From: Aegilops tauschii subsp. strangulata
Taxonomy: Eukaryota > Streptophyta > Magnoliopsida > Poales > Poaceae
DNA length: 64,000 bases
NCBI RefSeq assembly: GCF_002575655.3
Contig: NC_053035.3
Location: 499,192,601 to 499,256,600, forward strand
Direction of reading: 5' to 3'
The translations under genes were made by a program, and so were the position numbers. Position 1 is the first letter of the stretch; the number at the start of each line of letters is the position of its first letter. The notes beneath the pieces were generated by a model that did no database searches, was not told the origin of the DNA, and was given only the letters and a program-made list of their open reading frames with translations. Positions 31,853 to 43,519 of the stretch are shown here, piece after piece.

Positions 31853-34800
31853 ATGGATCCTTCTAAGCCACCATGTAAGGGCTCCTCCACTGGGACTTCA
31901 ACCCCGGCCTAAAGGTCGAGGACCAGGTTCGTAGGCGTTTCAAATCCACGGTCCATTTCTCCCCGGCCTCCTCCTCCAAGGAATTCTTCTTGGTGGTCAC
32001 GTTCTCTTCTGCCTCTTTCCCCTTGTCCTGTGCTTCGGTTGGTTTGGCCTTACAATGTTGCATTGGAGGTATTGCTTCTGGTTTCAAGGTTACATCCATT
32101 GGAGAAAGGAATTTTCGGTTCTCGGTGGCTTCAAATAAAGTGGGTCATTTCATCTATGCCCTACGGGATAGAGTTTGGCCAGATTTTGTCTACCATTTTG
32201 GTCTTTTTAGACATCCTTGGAATGTACCAAATGTGGATCCTGTTGTGAGGAACACTCCACATGAGATTGATGCTTTCCGGGGCAGAGCACCTAAAGCCAT
32301 TCGCACTAATCTGCATTTTCTTGAGAAAAGTGCCTCTAAGGATGTTTCGGCCACTAAGGAGTTGGCCAAATTTGGCCTTTGCATACAACGATCTACCAAT
32401 TTACTGAGCTCCTTCGATGAGGTCTCCTCTCAACGTGGTTTTTCTCATGACGATCATCTCTCGGATGCTTCTTCATTCAACATTGCAAATCGTGAGTTCA
32501 TACAAGGGGGGGTTGATTTTTGGCAGTTTACATATTCCGGTTTCTTCGGAGCACATTCCCAACCCTACCAAAAAATTCTTCGGTAAGAATCATCGTGAGC
32601 AGATTTGGCATAATATTCCATCTTCGGTTTTGGAGGATATCTTAGACTTCAGGCAAGCTAATTATCACAAGGAAGATATTCAAAAAAATCTATGATTTAG
32701 AGGACTTGCCTCCCTCGGACTTCATCCATCATATTTTGGCCAGATGCTCCAGATGTTTCGGGGGTGGCCATGATGCCACTAATTGTAATGCCAAAAGTTG
32801 CGCCTCCTACCATAACTTTGAACGTGCATGCTTTTGCATGCGTCATGAGATGGGCCGGCCCGTTAGAGGCCGCATGATCTGCAATAATCTGGCCCACCAG
32901 CGGGAATTTTACCCCGGGCTTCTTTGGTGCCAGCGTTGTAAGCTCCTGGGCCATGGGGCTAAATCTTGCTCCTCTAAGTCTGCTCCACGATATTTTTGGC
33001 AACAGAGGAAGGTGGAACGGCAGGATCAACCAAACATGGATTCATTGCCTCGATTTCGCGCGGTCCTCCCACCACAGAATCCCAATATTTCTAATAGAAA
33101 ATTGGTTTGGCGTCCCAAAAGGAAAGTACTAGACTCTGGGCCCCCTCCCCCTATAGCCATTGGGCGGACGTTTCCGCTTCAAGCACCACGCCATTTGCCT
33201 ACTCTGCCGCCACTGACAACCAAAGAGCAGAGCGACACCCCCTCCTCCCTCCCAGCTCTGCCATTGATTGACGCGACAGCCATCGCTGCCACCACTGTCA
33301 CCATGGCCAACTTTCAGGCGAGGCCCATCCAGTTCATGCCGATGGGAGCCCGGATTGAGCGTGGTCCGGACCATAGATTGGCGTGCAACATGATGGTGGT
33401 GGATGACCCGCCGCTGAGCCACGAGAGGTATGCCATTGTCACTGTTGTTCCCCTAGTCCCAGATCATCAGAAGCAGTTAGTGTTGGATGAGGTTGTTCGC
33501 ATCATGGTTGAGGATTTTCATCTTGAAGTACCTGATGCGTTCGTGTATCCTATCGGTGTGGGCATGGTGGCGTTTGCTGATGTAGCTCTGAGAGACCAAT
33601 TTATTCAGGAGAGTCCGCATCAGTTAGACCCCCTGGATGATGATATGACCTTCTCTTTTGTGCCACATGATGAGGGGGAAAACATGCGCCGTTGCCCATT
33701 TCAGTATGTTGCTTGGGTCCTGTTCCTTGCTTTCCCTATGGATTACCAAAAAGATCACTATATCAATAAGGCTGTGTCATGTTTTGGGAAGTTAGATCTC
33801 TGGCACAGGCCCGGACACAACAAGGAACGAGTTTTAGTACGGGTTATCATCAGTGATATCGCACAGGTTCCCCACAGTCTTGTGATTAAGAGAATTGGCA
33901 CTCTGCCAGGTATGGGTAGATCCTGGTCTGGTCCCGTTTATGTACTTAATGGAAGGAATACGATTCCTGAGCTTGTTGGGAATGAAGATGATGCTCCACC
34001 GATGAATGCATCTCCGCATCCTTATGAGTTGTCGTACTTGACTGTTGCCCAATAGTGGGCGTTGGATCATCAGCGATGGCTGCAGCAGCAGATTGATGAG
34101 GCCTGGGAGCAGCAGGTGCCCCAACAACAGTCGACGCAGAATGATGGCTGGGGAGTCTGGCCTGTGGCACCACCTCCGTACAGAGGATTCAGTTTCAGAA
34201 CGCTATTTCAGTACACTGGTCCCTCTCTCATGGATGGAGTGGAACAAGAGAGCAACATCACAGATGATCCCCAGGATGAATGGTCGGTATATTCTGATAT
34301 TGCAGAGGCTGCGGATGCTCTGATCAATGGAACACCAACCTCTGGTCTACAATTTGTGCGTGCTAATGGAAGTTCCCTTGCTGTTGAGGTTCAGGCTGAA
34401 GAGGGGTACCTGTTCTTGCAGTTTCTTTGGATGATCTCTTTCGGAAGGTACACTCGCTGCATTACTGCACCTGATGACTGTCTGACGGGCGATTTGTTCC
34501 CTCTGAACCCTCTTGCTATCTTTCACACTGTGACTGCTGCTGTTATCAAGGGTGTGTGCCATATGAATGAGCAGTTTGGCCCAAGGACTGAGCTGCTTCC
34601 CTGTATTCCGGCAGATATATTCATACCTTCTGAGATCTGGGATCACTATGTTATAACAATCACATTGCCTGAAGTTGCTGTCACTGATGGTGTGGGGTGC
34701 TCCACTAGGCAGGCTCTGGAGATGAGTGGAGAGGGAAATGCTGACCCTGGGAATAACTCTGAGGCCTTTGGAAACGTTGGTATAACTGAATCTTCTGAAG

Positions 34801-35185
34801 CTCTTGGGGCCAAGCCACTCAATAAGTACATTCAGAAGATGATCCTAGCAGAGAAGATGCCAATCGACACAACTTGCCTGAGACGCAGCTCCAGGGCCAC
34901 AAGGTATGATGGCTTCAAGGTAAACCTCATCACTGATGCTAAAAAGCCGCAATCCAAGATCAAACACAGAGGGGCCCCAGCGGTTGCTTGCTCCTCCAAG
35001 GCGACAGACCCCTATCCCAAGTTGATGCTGCAGCCTGACGCGGTTCAAATTGAAGAATTGCCTTCGCCAACTACGATCTAGCAGCTGCAACGTGTGGGTA
35101 CAGAGCTGTGTGGGATACCTGCCGAAGAACTCAGCGCCCAGAAGCTTCTAGCAAGTGCTCGTGGAGACACTCAGGAACTGCCCTA
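31853..35185 (+). pseudogene. LINE ORF1, broken
   Basis: The likely start is ATG 31853 (MDPSKPP). A shift near 31905 leads to the N-terminal domain (VTSIGERNFRFSVASNKVGH, 31990-32586). After further breaks near 32560-32705 comes the longest frame, 32706-34055. It holds a Cys/His-rich region with CSRCFGGGHDATNC and the zinc knuckle CQRCKLLGHGAKSC, followed by a Pro-rich segment. In-frame TAG codons at 34053-34055 and 35079-35081 interrupt the C-terminal part, which would finish ELCGIPAEELSAQKLL before TAA 35183-35185. ORF1 proteins of this group bind element RNA. Confidence 0.8.
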
Positions 35186-35191
35186 AGTGAG

Positions 35192-38100
35192 ATGTCGTCA
35201 AATAAACAGTGGAACATTCTCTGCTGGAACATCCGAGGAATCAATTCAGACAAAAAGCAGTTGGCGATCCGTAATGCGATTGAGATTAGTGGTTGTTCGG
35301 TAGTTTGCTTTCAAGAAACCAAGCGAGAATCTTTTGATGCGTCGTTTATTAAACTCTTTTGCCCTAAGAAGTTTGATATGTTTGAATTTGTGCCATCTGT
35401 TGGTAATTCTGGGGGTCTAATCACTGTGTGGATGAGCTCGGTTTTCACAGGTGTTTCTGTTTTCTCTGAATCTTTCGCGCTCGGCGTTAGGCTTACCTCG
35501 ACTCAGTCCAATGATACGTGGACACTTGTAACGTATACGGGCCTTGCGCTGATCCCAAGAGAGTTTTGTTTACTGGGGGGGGGGGGGTTGATGCTAACGA
35601 TATGCTAATGTTCAATGAATTCATCCGTAGACAGTCTTTGGTTGAATTACCGATCAAGGGGCGATCCTTCACCTGGAGCGATATGCAAACCAACCCCCTG
35701 CTTGAACAGTTGGACTGGCACTTTACTTCTGTGGATTGGGCGGCCAAATATCCGAATACTGTAGTCATGCCCCTAGGGAAGCCCACGTCAGATCATGTGC
35801 CTTGTTATGTTAGCATCCAGACCAAAATTCCCAAGACCAAATTATTTCGTTTTGAGAACTACTGGATCAAACAGCCATGTTTCTCTGATGTGGTGCAGAG
35901 ATCGTGGAATAAACATTGTTATGCCCCGAACACAGCTGCTGTCTTGTGCAAAAAACTAAAAAACATGTGATATGATCTGAAACAATGGCACAAGAAAATC
36001 TCTAAGTTGTCTATGTTGATTGAGAACTGTAACAAAACCCTTCTGGAGCTTGATAGTCTAGAGGATCGTAGACGGTTGACTGTACCTGAAGCTAATTTCA
36101 GAAAAATTCTGAAGAAGCATCTTCTTCACCTGCTTGACTGCAGAAAAGCGTACTGGAAGAAACGCTGCACCATCAGGTACTTCAAATTTGGCGACGGCAA
36201 CACCAAGTTCTTCCATAGGGTAGCGACTGAACGTTTTCGCAGAAACAATATTGCTTCACTGCGGTTGTCAGATGACTCAGTTGTCTATGATCATGTGGGT
36301 AAAGAGGCAGTCCTTCTCCAAACCTACAAGGAAAGACTAGGTTGCTCAAATCCTACTAACATGAGATTTGATCTGGAACGCATCATCAAAAAAGTGGAAG
36401 GGCTGCAGGCCCTGTCGGAGCCCTTTACTCGGGAGGAGATTGACTAAGTTGTCAAAGAGATGCCGTCTGATCGTGCGCCTGGACCAGATGGTTTCAGTGG
36501 AAGTTTCATAAAATCTTGCTGGCACATCATTAAGGAGGAGTTCTATCGGCTTTGCTTTGATTTTCATGCAGGTACCTTGGATCTTGAAAGTTTGAATACT
36601 GGATTTATCACTCTCATCCCGAAGACTCATTCACCGGAGACAGCTGATGACTACCGCCCTATAACACTCTTAAACTGCTGCCTCAAATTGCTGACAAAAC
36701 TCTTGGCAAACCGTCTGCAGAAGGTGGTTCTTAAAATCATACATCGGAACCAATACGGGTTCTTGCGGGGTAGATCGATCCAGGACTGTGTAGCATGGGC
36801 GTATGAATTCATACACCAGTGCCAGGCTTCGAGACGCGAAATCGCCATTCTTAAGCTCGACTTTGCTAAAGCCTTTGATACGATCGAGCATGCTCCAATG
36901 ATGCAGATTATGAAGTGCATGGGCTTTGATGATCGTTGGCTTGGGTAGATTCAGTGCTTGTTTTCGACTGCAAAATCCTCTGTGCTCCTCAATGGGATCC
37001 CCGGCAGGCAGTTCTTCTGTAAAAGAGGGGTGTGCCAAGGTGACCCACTGTCCCCGCTCATCTTCGTCTTGGCGGCTGATCTTCTACAAGCAGCCATCAA
37101 TGATGCATACTAGAGTGGTGCACTAGAGCTACCCATACCAGCTCTGGAGGATGACTACCCTGTGATCCAGTACGCAGATGACACGATACTCGTGATGCCA
37201 GCTGATTGAGCGCAAGCGGAGACAATCAAACGCGTGCTTCAGGACTATGCCTCCTCCATAGGATTGCGCATCAACTTTCAAAAAATGGACCCCGATGACT
37301 GTCAATACAGCTGTGGATGCAACAGAGCGCCTGGCGGAGGTTTTTGGCTGCAAGGTTGGCAAGATATTCACGTACCTGGGCATGCCGATGGGCACTGCTA
37401 AACCAACGGTGACTGACCTAATGCCGCCGGTTGCATCGGTCGAGCGCAGGCTATCCACCGCCACCTCGCTCTTGGACCTTGGATCAAAGCTCACCTTGGT
37501 CAACTCGGTGATCACGTCCCTGGCGATTTATGCCATGTGTTCCATCAGACTGCCTCCGAAGATCCTAGAACATCTTGACAAGCTCAGGCGATATTGTCTT
37601 TGGGCGAAGAACACGGACGATGGCCACAAAGCAATGTCCATGGCGGCATGGAACCTAGTCTGTCGCCCCAAGGAGAAGGGTGGTCTGGGAATTATTGACC
37701 TTCAAATTCAGAACCAGGGCTTGCTGCTTAAGCAGCTACACAAATTCTACAATCGTTTGGATGTGCCCTGGGTTAACCTGATTTGGGCCACTTATTATGT
37801 GGGTTTGGTGCCTCATGCAACTGAGCAGTGCGGATCGTTCTGGTGGCGCGATGTCATGCAGCTTGTGCCAACTTACAGGGGCGTCACATCGGTGGAAGTG
37901 AGAGACAGGAGCACGGGGCTGTTCTGGAAGGATTTGTGGCATAACAACATCCTCTGTGACAGCCACTCCCGACTGTTTTCCTTTGCTCTTAATGAAGATG
38001 TCTCGGTGCAAGCGCTGCTGACAACACCTACGCTTGGGCACAATTTCCAGCTACCGATCTCTGCCCAAGCCAGGGATGAGTTGCATAACCTTCAATGCAG

Positions 38101-38700
38101 CACGGCCGCGACGGAATTGAGTGACACCACAGACATCTGGAGATGCGTCTGGGATCGGGAGACTTTGCTTCCAGAAAGTATTATGATCATTGCTTTCGAG
38201 AAGTCGTGGCGGATGATGCATTCAGATGGATCTGGAAGTCAAAATGCACCAATAAATGGAGGGTTTTTGCGTGGCTTCTTCTAGCGGACAGGCTGAACAC
38301 TAGAAACATGCTGAAGAGGAGAGGAATGAAGCTGCAAGACGATCCATATACTTGCCTCCTCTGTGACAACCCGCCAGAAGAGATAGTGGAGCACCTCTTC
38401 TTCGAGTGTGCCTTTAGTAGAACATGCTGGAGGAAGCTGAGGATCGAGTGGGAGCACAGTAGAAACAGGCTCCAGCTTGTGCATGAGGCAAAAGACAAGT
38501 GGACGGGTCCAATGTTCATGTAGATCTTTGTGATTGCAGCCTGGAGCATATGGAAGGAACGCAACAACAAGCACTTCAGGGGTGTCTTGCCTACGGTTGA
38601 TGGCTGGCTTATGAGATTCAAAAATGACTTTGGTTTGATGAGGCACAGAGTCAGGGAGGCCTTGGTGCCATTTGTAGAGAGCTTGGTTACATCCATCTAG
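35192..38700 (+). pseudogene. LINE ORF2: endonuclease, RT, zinc-binding C-terminus, broken
   Basis: ATG 35192 (MSSNKQWNILCWNIRGIN) lies 7 bp after ORF1. The AP-endonuclease domain shows CWNIRG, CFQETK and SDHVPC. A frame change near 35527 and an apparent internal deletion ending at a 13-G run (35575-35587) remove the GDFN stretch. RT blocks are APGPDGF, DDYRPITLLNCCLKLLTKLL, NQYGFLRGRSIQDC, DFAKAFDTIEH, CQGDPLSP and YADDTILVM (37171 on). The C-terminal CLLCDNPPEEIVEHLFFEC (near 38353-38409) is the zf-RVT motif, and IWKERNNKHF is a typical tail. Stops include those near 35968, 36445, 36946, 37111 and 37207, and TAG 38521-38523. Confidence 0.87.
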
Positions 38701-38873
38701 AGTGTAATAGCCCTTTTCTTGTAATTCTCTACATACACTCTTCTCCCCTCTCTCCGGTGGTGAGGGCTTGTAATATCCAGCCTGATGTAGCCTCAGAGAG
38801 TTGTACACCATGATTGTTGAGTTAATATAAAGTCAGTGGGGGGTTGCCCCCACTGTCCTAAGCTTTCAAAAAA

Positions 38874-38885
38874 AACACTCCCTTG
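38874..38885 (+). repeat. LINE target-site duplication, right copy
   Basis: AACACTCCCTTG directly follows the A run of the LINE tail; see 31782-31793. Part of the first two A residues could belong to the tail. Confidence 0.6.
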
Positions 38886-39240
38886 TTGTTTGTATACACC
38901 GTCGAGTTGAATTGCCTAACTTCTGGATGTCTACATGGCCATTCTTTGCTTCTATCAATGAAAATCAGTGTTAGTAGCAATGTTCAGGTTGTTACCAATG
39001 TTTAGTTTTACCAATGTGTTCTGAAAATAAAAATCCATTTAGTGAGCACAGTTGCTAGGAGTACAGTGTTACGCATGCCAATGTTCAGTTTTACCAATGC
39101 TCAATTTTGAGAGGGAGTACTCCATTTAGTGAGCACATTTGCTGGCTTGCAATAAGAGGATTAGCAGTAGTTCAGATTCTCGGTATCTTCTCTGTAGGAG
39201 TAGTTTCAGTTAATTAACTGAAACTTTCTACTCCTCTTCT
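38886..39240. other. AT-rich spacer with a short local duplication
   Basis: Target sequence right of the LINE. The phrases TTTTACCAATG and CCATTTAGTGAGCACA occur twice (39007/39094 and 39037/39122), a degenerate direct repeat of about 90 bp. No gene. Confidence 0.5.
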
Positions 39241-39560
39241 GCAGGAGCATCTTCTTGCTCTCTTCTCTCTTCTTATCTCTTCTTTCTCTCTTCTTATCTC
39301 TCCTCTCTTCTCTTATCTTATCCTCTCCTCTTCTTAGATAATTTTAATTAACTGGAAATTAAACCTTTTCTTTTAGTTAAATCTAGATTTAACATTTTAG
39401 TTAATTAAACTTAAAATAAACCTTTTCTGTTACTAAATTAAACCTTTTGTGTTAAAATTAAATTAAACTTCTTCCTCTCCTCTCCTATTCCACTCCACTC
39501 CTCTCCTCTTCTATTCCACTCATTTCCTCTCATATTCCTCTCCTAGTCCTTTCCTTTAAC
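39241..39560 (+). repeat. pyrimidine-rich low-complexity tracts
   Basis: Two CT-rich blocks (39246-39335 and 39470-39555, made of CTCTTCT, CTCCT and ATTCCACTC variants) flank an AT-rich stretch with TTAATTAAACTT repeats. These are slippage-type low-complexity sequences. Confidence 0.7.
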
Positions 39561-39867
39561 AACAGCAACAACAATGTGAAGTCCAAGATTGAAGACAAGG
39601 AGGGCATCCCAGCCTACATACTCTTCTCTAATTCACTCCTCTCCCCTCCTACTACTCTCCTATCAGAGAATGATCATACAAATGGAGTAATATAAATATA
39701 CACATACAAGTGGAGTATGGAGTAAAAAATAGATGGAGTAAAAGTGCAAAATTAAATGGAGTAAAAATTTAAATGGAGTTACACATACAAGTGGAGTTAG
39801 ACATACAACATACTCCACACAAACAACATACTCCAACATACTCAAATATGGATTATTACAGACATGA

Positions 39868-40405
39868 TAAGCATCACAGCCTCATCGCAAGCATCACAAG
39901 CATCATCACTAGCATCACAAGCATCATTACGAGCATCGGAGCCTCATCACAAGCATAACTAGCATCACAAGCATCATCACAAGCATCAGAGCCTCATCAC
40001 AAGTAGCACATCCTCATCACAAGCATCACAAGCATCATCACGAGCATCAGAGCCTCATCACAAGCAGCACATCCTCATCACAAGCATCACAAGCATCATC
40101 ACGAGCATCAGAGCCTCATCACAAGCATCATAAGCATCATCACTAGCATCACATGCATCATCACGAGCATAAGAGCCTCATCACAAGCAGCACATCCTCA
40201 TCACAAGCATCACAAGCATCATCACGAGCATCAGAGCCTCATCACAAGCAGCACATCTCATCACAAGCATCATCACAAGCACCAGAGCCTCATCACAAGC
40301 ATCACAAGCATCATCACTAGCATCACAAGCATCATCACGAGCATCAGAGCCTCATCACAAGCATCACTAGCATCACAAGCACAATCACTAGCATCAGAGC
40401 CTCAT
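39868..40405 (+). repeat. minisatellite built on AAGCATCAC/ATCATCAC
   Basis: Short 9-12-bp subrepeats (AAGCATCAC, AGCATCATCAC) are arranged in a higher-order unit of about 61 bp that begins TCAGAGCCTCATCACAAGCA and ends ATCATCACGAGCA. Roughly five unit copies lie between 39980 and 40300, with variable flanks. It abuts the mariner transposase fragment on its right. No reading frame is kept open through it. Confidence 0.85.
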
Positions 40406-40411
40406 ATTCCA

Positions 40412-40930
40412 TTATTGAACCCTCTCCATTAGCCCTAAGTTGTGTAGGGCATTTGCGTAAACCTCTTGAGGGCAGGATAGTCTTGGAGGTAGCTGCCAAA
40501 GACCCTCAAGCCTTTCCTTGTTTACATGGGCATGGTTCAGGATCTCGACCATGCACGTTTGCAGAGTTAGGAAAATTCTGTTGAGCTTGTAAACCTCATA
40601 GCCTTCAAATTCCTCCAAAACACCCTTAATAAGGTCTTGTAGTGTTTTAGGACTCAGACAATCTGTCAGGGATTGCAGCGAGTTGAAAAACTCAAGGTCA
40701 AGCACATTCAAATCAGGACTGTTGGCAGGCTGTTGTATTATTCTGATGTCAAGTCCAGTTTTCGCGACAGTTTCTAGAAATTCCGGGTCATCTGGTAAGA
40801 TATGGGGCTTAGCATTATCCTGCTGAATGTAGATGGTCTGTCCAGCATCACCTTCGGGCCAAACAGCTTGTATTGCTGGCAAGACAGGAACTCCCTCATA
40901 ACTTTTCTGTCGACCTTTAAAATTCAGCAA
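40412..40930 (-). pseudogene. mariner-like transposase, C-terminal fragment
   Basis: The minus strand encodes about 170 residues matching the C-terminal catalytic half of plant mariner-like transposases: VLPAIQAVWP, IYIQQDNAKPHI with the second catalytic Asp, and the block PANSPDLNVLDLEFFNSLQS with the third. A helical tail (LQDLIKGVLEEFEGYEVYKL) and PPRLSCPQEVYANALHNLGL follow. The N-terminal DNA-binding part and first catalytic Asp are missing; upstream on the minus strand the frame runs into low-complexity sequence. The stop lies at 40412-40414. I found no terminal inverted repeats, so the element is a relic. Such enzymes also mobilise Stowaway MITEs in grasses. Confidence 0.85.
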
Positions 40931-40963
40931 AGTGCACTTAACTGACAACAACAATGACAACAA

Positions 40964-42430
40964 GTGGTTTTTGTTTGCTTTTTTTGTCTATGTTGATGAG
41001 ATGTTGAGATTTTCTGTCTATGTTTTTTTGGCTTAAAAATTGAGTAAAGTGCACTTAACTGAATTAACCACTGCTCTACACTACTGCTTGTTGCATCACA
41101 TCTCACACACACAATGCCAGAAGATACAAAGTTAAAAAAAGGTACTCCCGGATAATAATCCAATTAGTTTCTTCTACTGTTGATCTTGCTTTTCAATCTT
41201 CTGCTGATTTGTCAATCTTGCTTTTGTTTTCATAGGTGGACAGATGGACAGTGGTTAATTCAGGTACATCTAGTTTTGCTTCCTTCCTGGCAAGTTTTGG
41301 TTGCAGTAGTCTCGTTAACATAATGAAGTAGTCTTGTTAATTAAACTAACTGAAACATTTTCTACTCCTCTGTTTACTTATTTTGGTTGGGAGTAGTGAT
41401 GCTGCTATGATCCCACCAGGTAAAATAGTCAGAAATTTTTTTGAGTAACTTTGGGTGTGTGTTGTACAAGGAATGGGCATGACCAAGTGATCAAATGGAA
41501 GATCAAGAAGTAAATATCACAGGTAATTTTCAGTAAGTCCCTAAAATGGAACAGACATAAATAGGCTACTTCTCTGTTCATGTCCAATTGAACTTTTCTG
41601 TATGTTTTCTCATCAAACTACTGTAGAGTATTGTCCAACTGAATAGACATAAATAGGCTACTTCTCTTGGTGTCTCATCAAACTACTGTTGTTCATCATG
41701 GAGTATTGTTCATACTACTGTTGTTCATCAAACTATTTTGTGTTTCCTCATCAAACTATTGTTCATACTACTCCTGTTCAATCAAGATGTTTCCAAAATT
41801 ACAGGAAATTCACATTTGTACTCCTTAAAATCTGTGAAGATTGATTGATTGAAGAGTACTTTGAAATCTGTGATCTGTTGAAGATTCATTACACAGTAGA
41901 GTAATTACACACAGTACTCTGAAATCTCATTAAGCCTTTCTTTGATTGAAATCCTGAAATCTTATTTAGCCTTTGATTGATTGATTGATTGATTGTGCAG
42001 GAAATTCAAATGTGCTAGCTCCTGATTATACTCTGCAAATGATAGTAGCTCCTGATTATACTCTGCAGGAAGACACTTGCAAATGATTATACTCTGCTCC
42101 TTTATCTTCAGACGTGCATTGAGATCGAAATTTTCCTAACATTGAGACAAAATTACTGTAGACGTACTCCGATCGATTGCTCAACATGCTGTGTGATCAG
42201 TAATTTTCCTAACATGTCTTAGATCGAATGCTCAACATGCTGCGTGACACAATACATGTCACACAGAGACATGTTAATTCAGAATACTCCAAGCAATTCT
42301 GTGTGCATTCAGAATCATTCATCCACAGTATCATTCTGTGTGCATTCAGAATGATTATACTCTGTATTCTGTATAATCATTTTGTCTCTGTGTTCATCCA
42401 GCAGAAATCCAAGCAATTCTGATCAAATTA
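40964..42430. other. AT-rich spacer, no gene supported
   Basis: It contains small local duplications: GTGCACTTAACTGA at 40931/41048, ATAGGCTACTTCTCT at 41563/41650, CTCCTGATTATACTCTGCA at 42020/42050, TTCTGTGTGCATTCAGAAT at 42297/42334, and a TGAT run at 41974-41997. It may include non-coding parts of the mariner relic. No convincing frame. Confidence 0.5.
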
Positions 42431-42761
42431 CTGTGCGTATGCAAGAGCAGAAAGGAGCATCGAGCAGCGGCGGCTGACCTTGAGCTCTCGATTGGAGTGG
42501 AGGGAGGCGGCCGGCGAGGGATCTGCGGAGAAGAAGAAGCGTAGTTTTCCCGCAAGAAAAGAAAGGAAAAAAAATAGTTTTCCCACCGCTGACAGTACGT
42601 GCCCAGCCAGCGATGCGTAGCCCAGGTAGGCTGGGGGCCAGAATCTCCCGGCGATACGGCGCCTGGGCCATTTCGACTGGGGGCCAGAATCCGGCTCCGA
42701 CTTGTTAATGGCTTCGTTGCACCGCCGCCGAAGAGGAGCCGGAGTCGGAGTAGGCACGTCC

Positions 42762-42768
42762 TTTATAA
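42762..42768 (+). promoter_or_regulatory. TATA box of the ELOF1-type gene
   Basis: TTTATAA lies 100 bp before the ATG at 42868, with a GC-rich upstream region, a standard plant core promoter spacing. Confidence 0.55.
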
Positions 42769-42867
42769 CAACCACACCCAACGCTTTCCCTACGAACACA
42801 CATCGCGTCTGGACGACTCTCCTGATCGCGAAGCCTAGCTGCGCCTGCGATCTGGTGCAGAGAAGAG

Positions 42868-43200
42868 ATGGCGAAGCGCAAGTCGATGAGCTCCAAGATG
42901 GCGTCCCGGAAGAAGCCGGCGCCGAAGCTGGACACCACCTTCTGCTGCCCCTTCTGCAACCACCCCGACAGCGTGGCCTGCACCATCGACCTCAAGCTCT
43001 TGGTCGCCACCGCCGTCTGCTACGTCTGCGAGGAGGCCTACCACACCACGGCGCACTACCTCACCGAGCCCGTCGACATCTACCACGACTGGATCGACGC
43101 CTGCGAGCAGGCCAACCAAGGCATCGAACTCCAAGCCCGGGACTACCACAAACGGCAGCGGCGAGTAGGCAGCGACGACGACGACGAGAGCGATGCCTGA
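42868..43200 (+). CDS. ELOF1: transcription elongation factor 1 homolog (ELOF1/Elf1 family)
   Basis: Single-exon 110-aa protein. A basic N-terminus (MAKRKSMSSK) is followed by the Elf1 zinc ribbon with CPFC (Cys27, Cys30) and CYVC (Cys51, Cys54), then the family's TEPVDIYHDWIDACEQAN block. The C-terminus is a basic patch plus an acidic tail (KRQRRVGSDDDDESDA). Elf1/ELOF1 binds elongating RNA polymerase II in the nucleus and aids passage through chromatin and transcription-coupled repair. The ATG context AGAGATGGCG is good, and the next Met is at codon 7. The frame is intact and GC-rich with third-position G/C, unlike the surrounding repeats. It is convergent with the DUF569 gene, about 490 bp from that gene's distal exon. 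The sequence between the Cys pairs differs from the usual plant copy, so this may be a diverged paralog; expression is not shown by the sequence. Confidence 0.9.
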   Translation: MAKRKSMSSKMASRKKPAPKLDTTFCCPFCNHPDSVACTIDLKLLVATAVCYVCEEAYHTTAHYLTEPVDIYHDWIDACEQANQGIELQARDYHKRQRRVGSDDDDESDA

Positions 43201-43519
43201 TCGATCGATCAATCGTGTCCGGTCGTGTCCTTATCTTGAGTAGTTTGATGTTTGATCGTGTCTCTCGAGTTTCCGCATCTAGTCCTCCTCTACCTCTGTT
43301 GCTGCGTACTGTGTAGCTCATGAGTTCTGAACATCAGCCAATACTGTCCAAGGCCTTGTACTGAATCTGTGACTGGTTTCGTTGTTGCAGTGGTACCTTC
43401 TTTTCCTTTTCAAAATCAAAAGAAAAAAAAAGAGTACCTTGTTGTCTCTAGAAAAAATAAAGTTGGCACCGTTCAAGAACAAAGACGCTCTGCAAGTTCA
43501 GAAACACAAGGGCGAAGCA

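Larger units (their letters stand above)
31794..38873 (+). mobile_element. LINE (plant L1-type non-LTR retrotransposon), about 7.1 kb
   Basis: It starts with a C/T-rich leader, carries ORF1 with zinc-knuckle motifs and ORF2 with endonuclease, RT and a C-terminal zinc-binding domain, and ends in an A run after AGCTTTC at 38861-38867. It is flanked by a near-perfect 12-bp duplication. Near full length, but both ORFs contain stops and shifts, so it is not autonomous. Confidence 0.88.

Noticed and set aside
38187..38811. 169- and 176-aa minus-strand frames
   Set aside because: Antisense to the LINE zf-RVT region, where the plus strand has the Cys/His motif and typical tail.
39868..40405. Regularly spaced short repeats that could suggest a CRISPR array
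   Set aside because: No unique spacers, the units are variants of one 9-12-bp word, and the sequence is plant nuclear DNA. It is a minisatellite.
42702..43316. 204-aa plus-strand frame and minus-strand frames of 101-125 aa over the ELOF1 locus
   Set aside because: Arg/His-rich shadows of the GC-rich ELOF1 exon; only the 110-aa frame has zinc-ribbon and family motifs.
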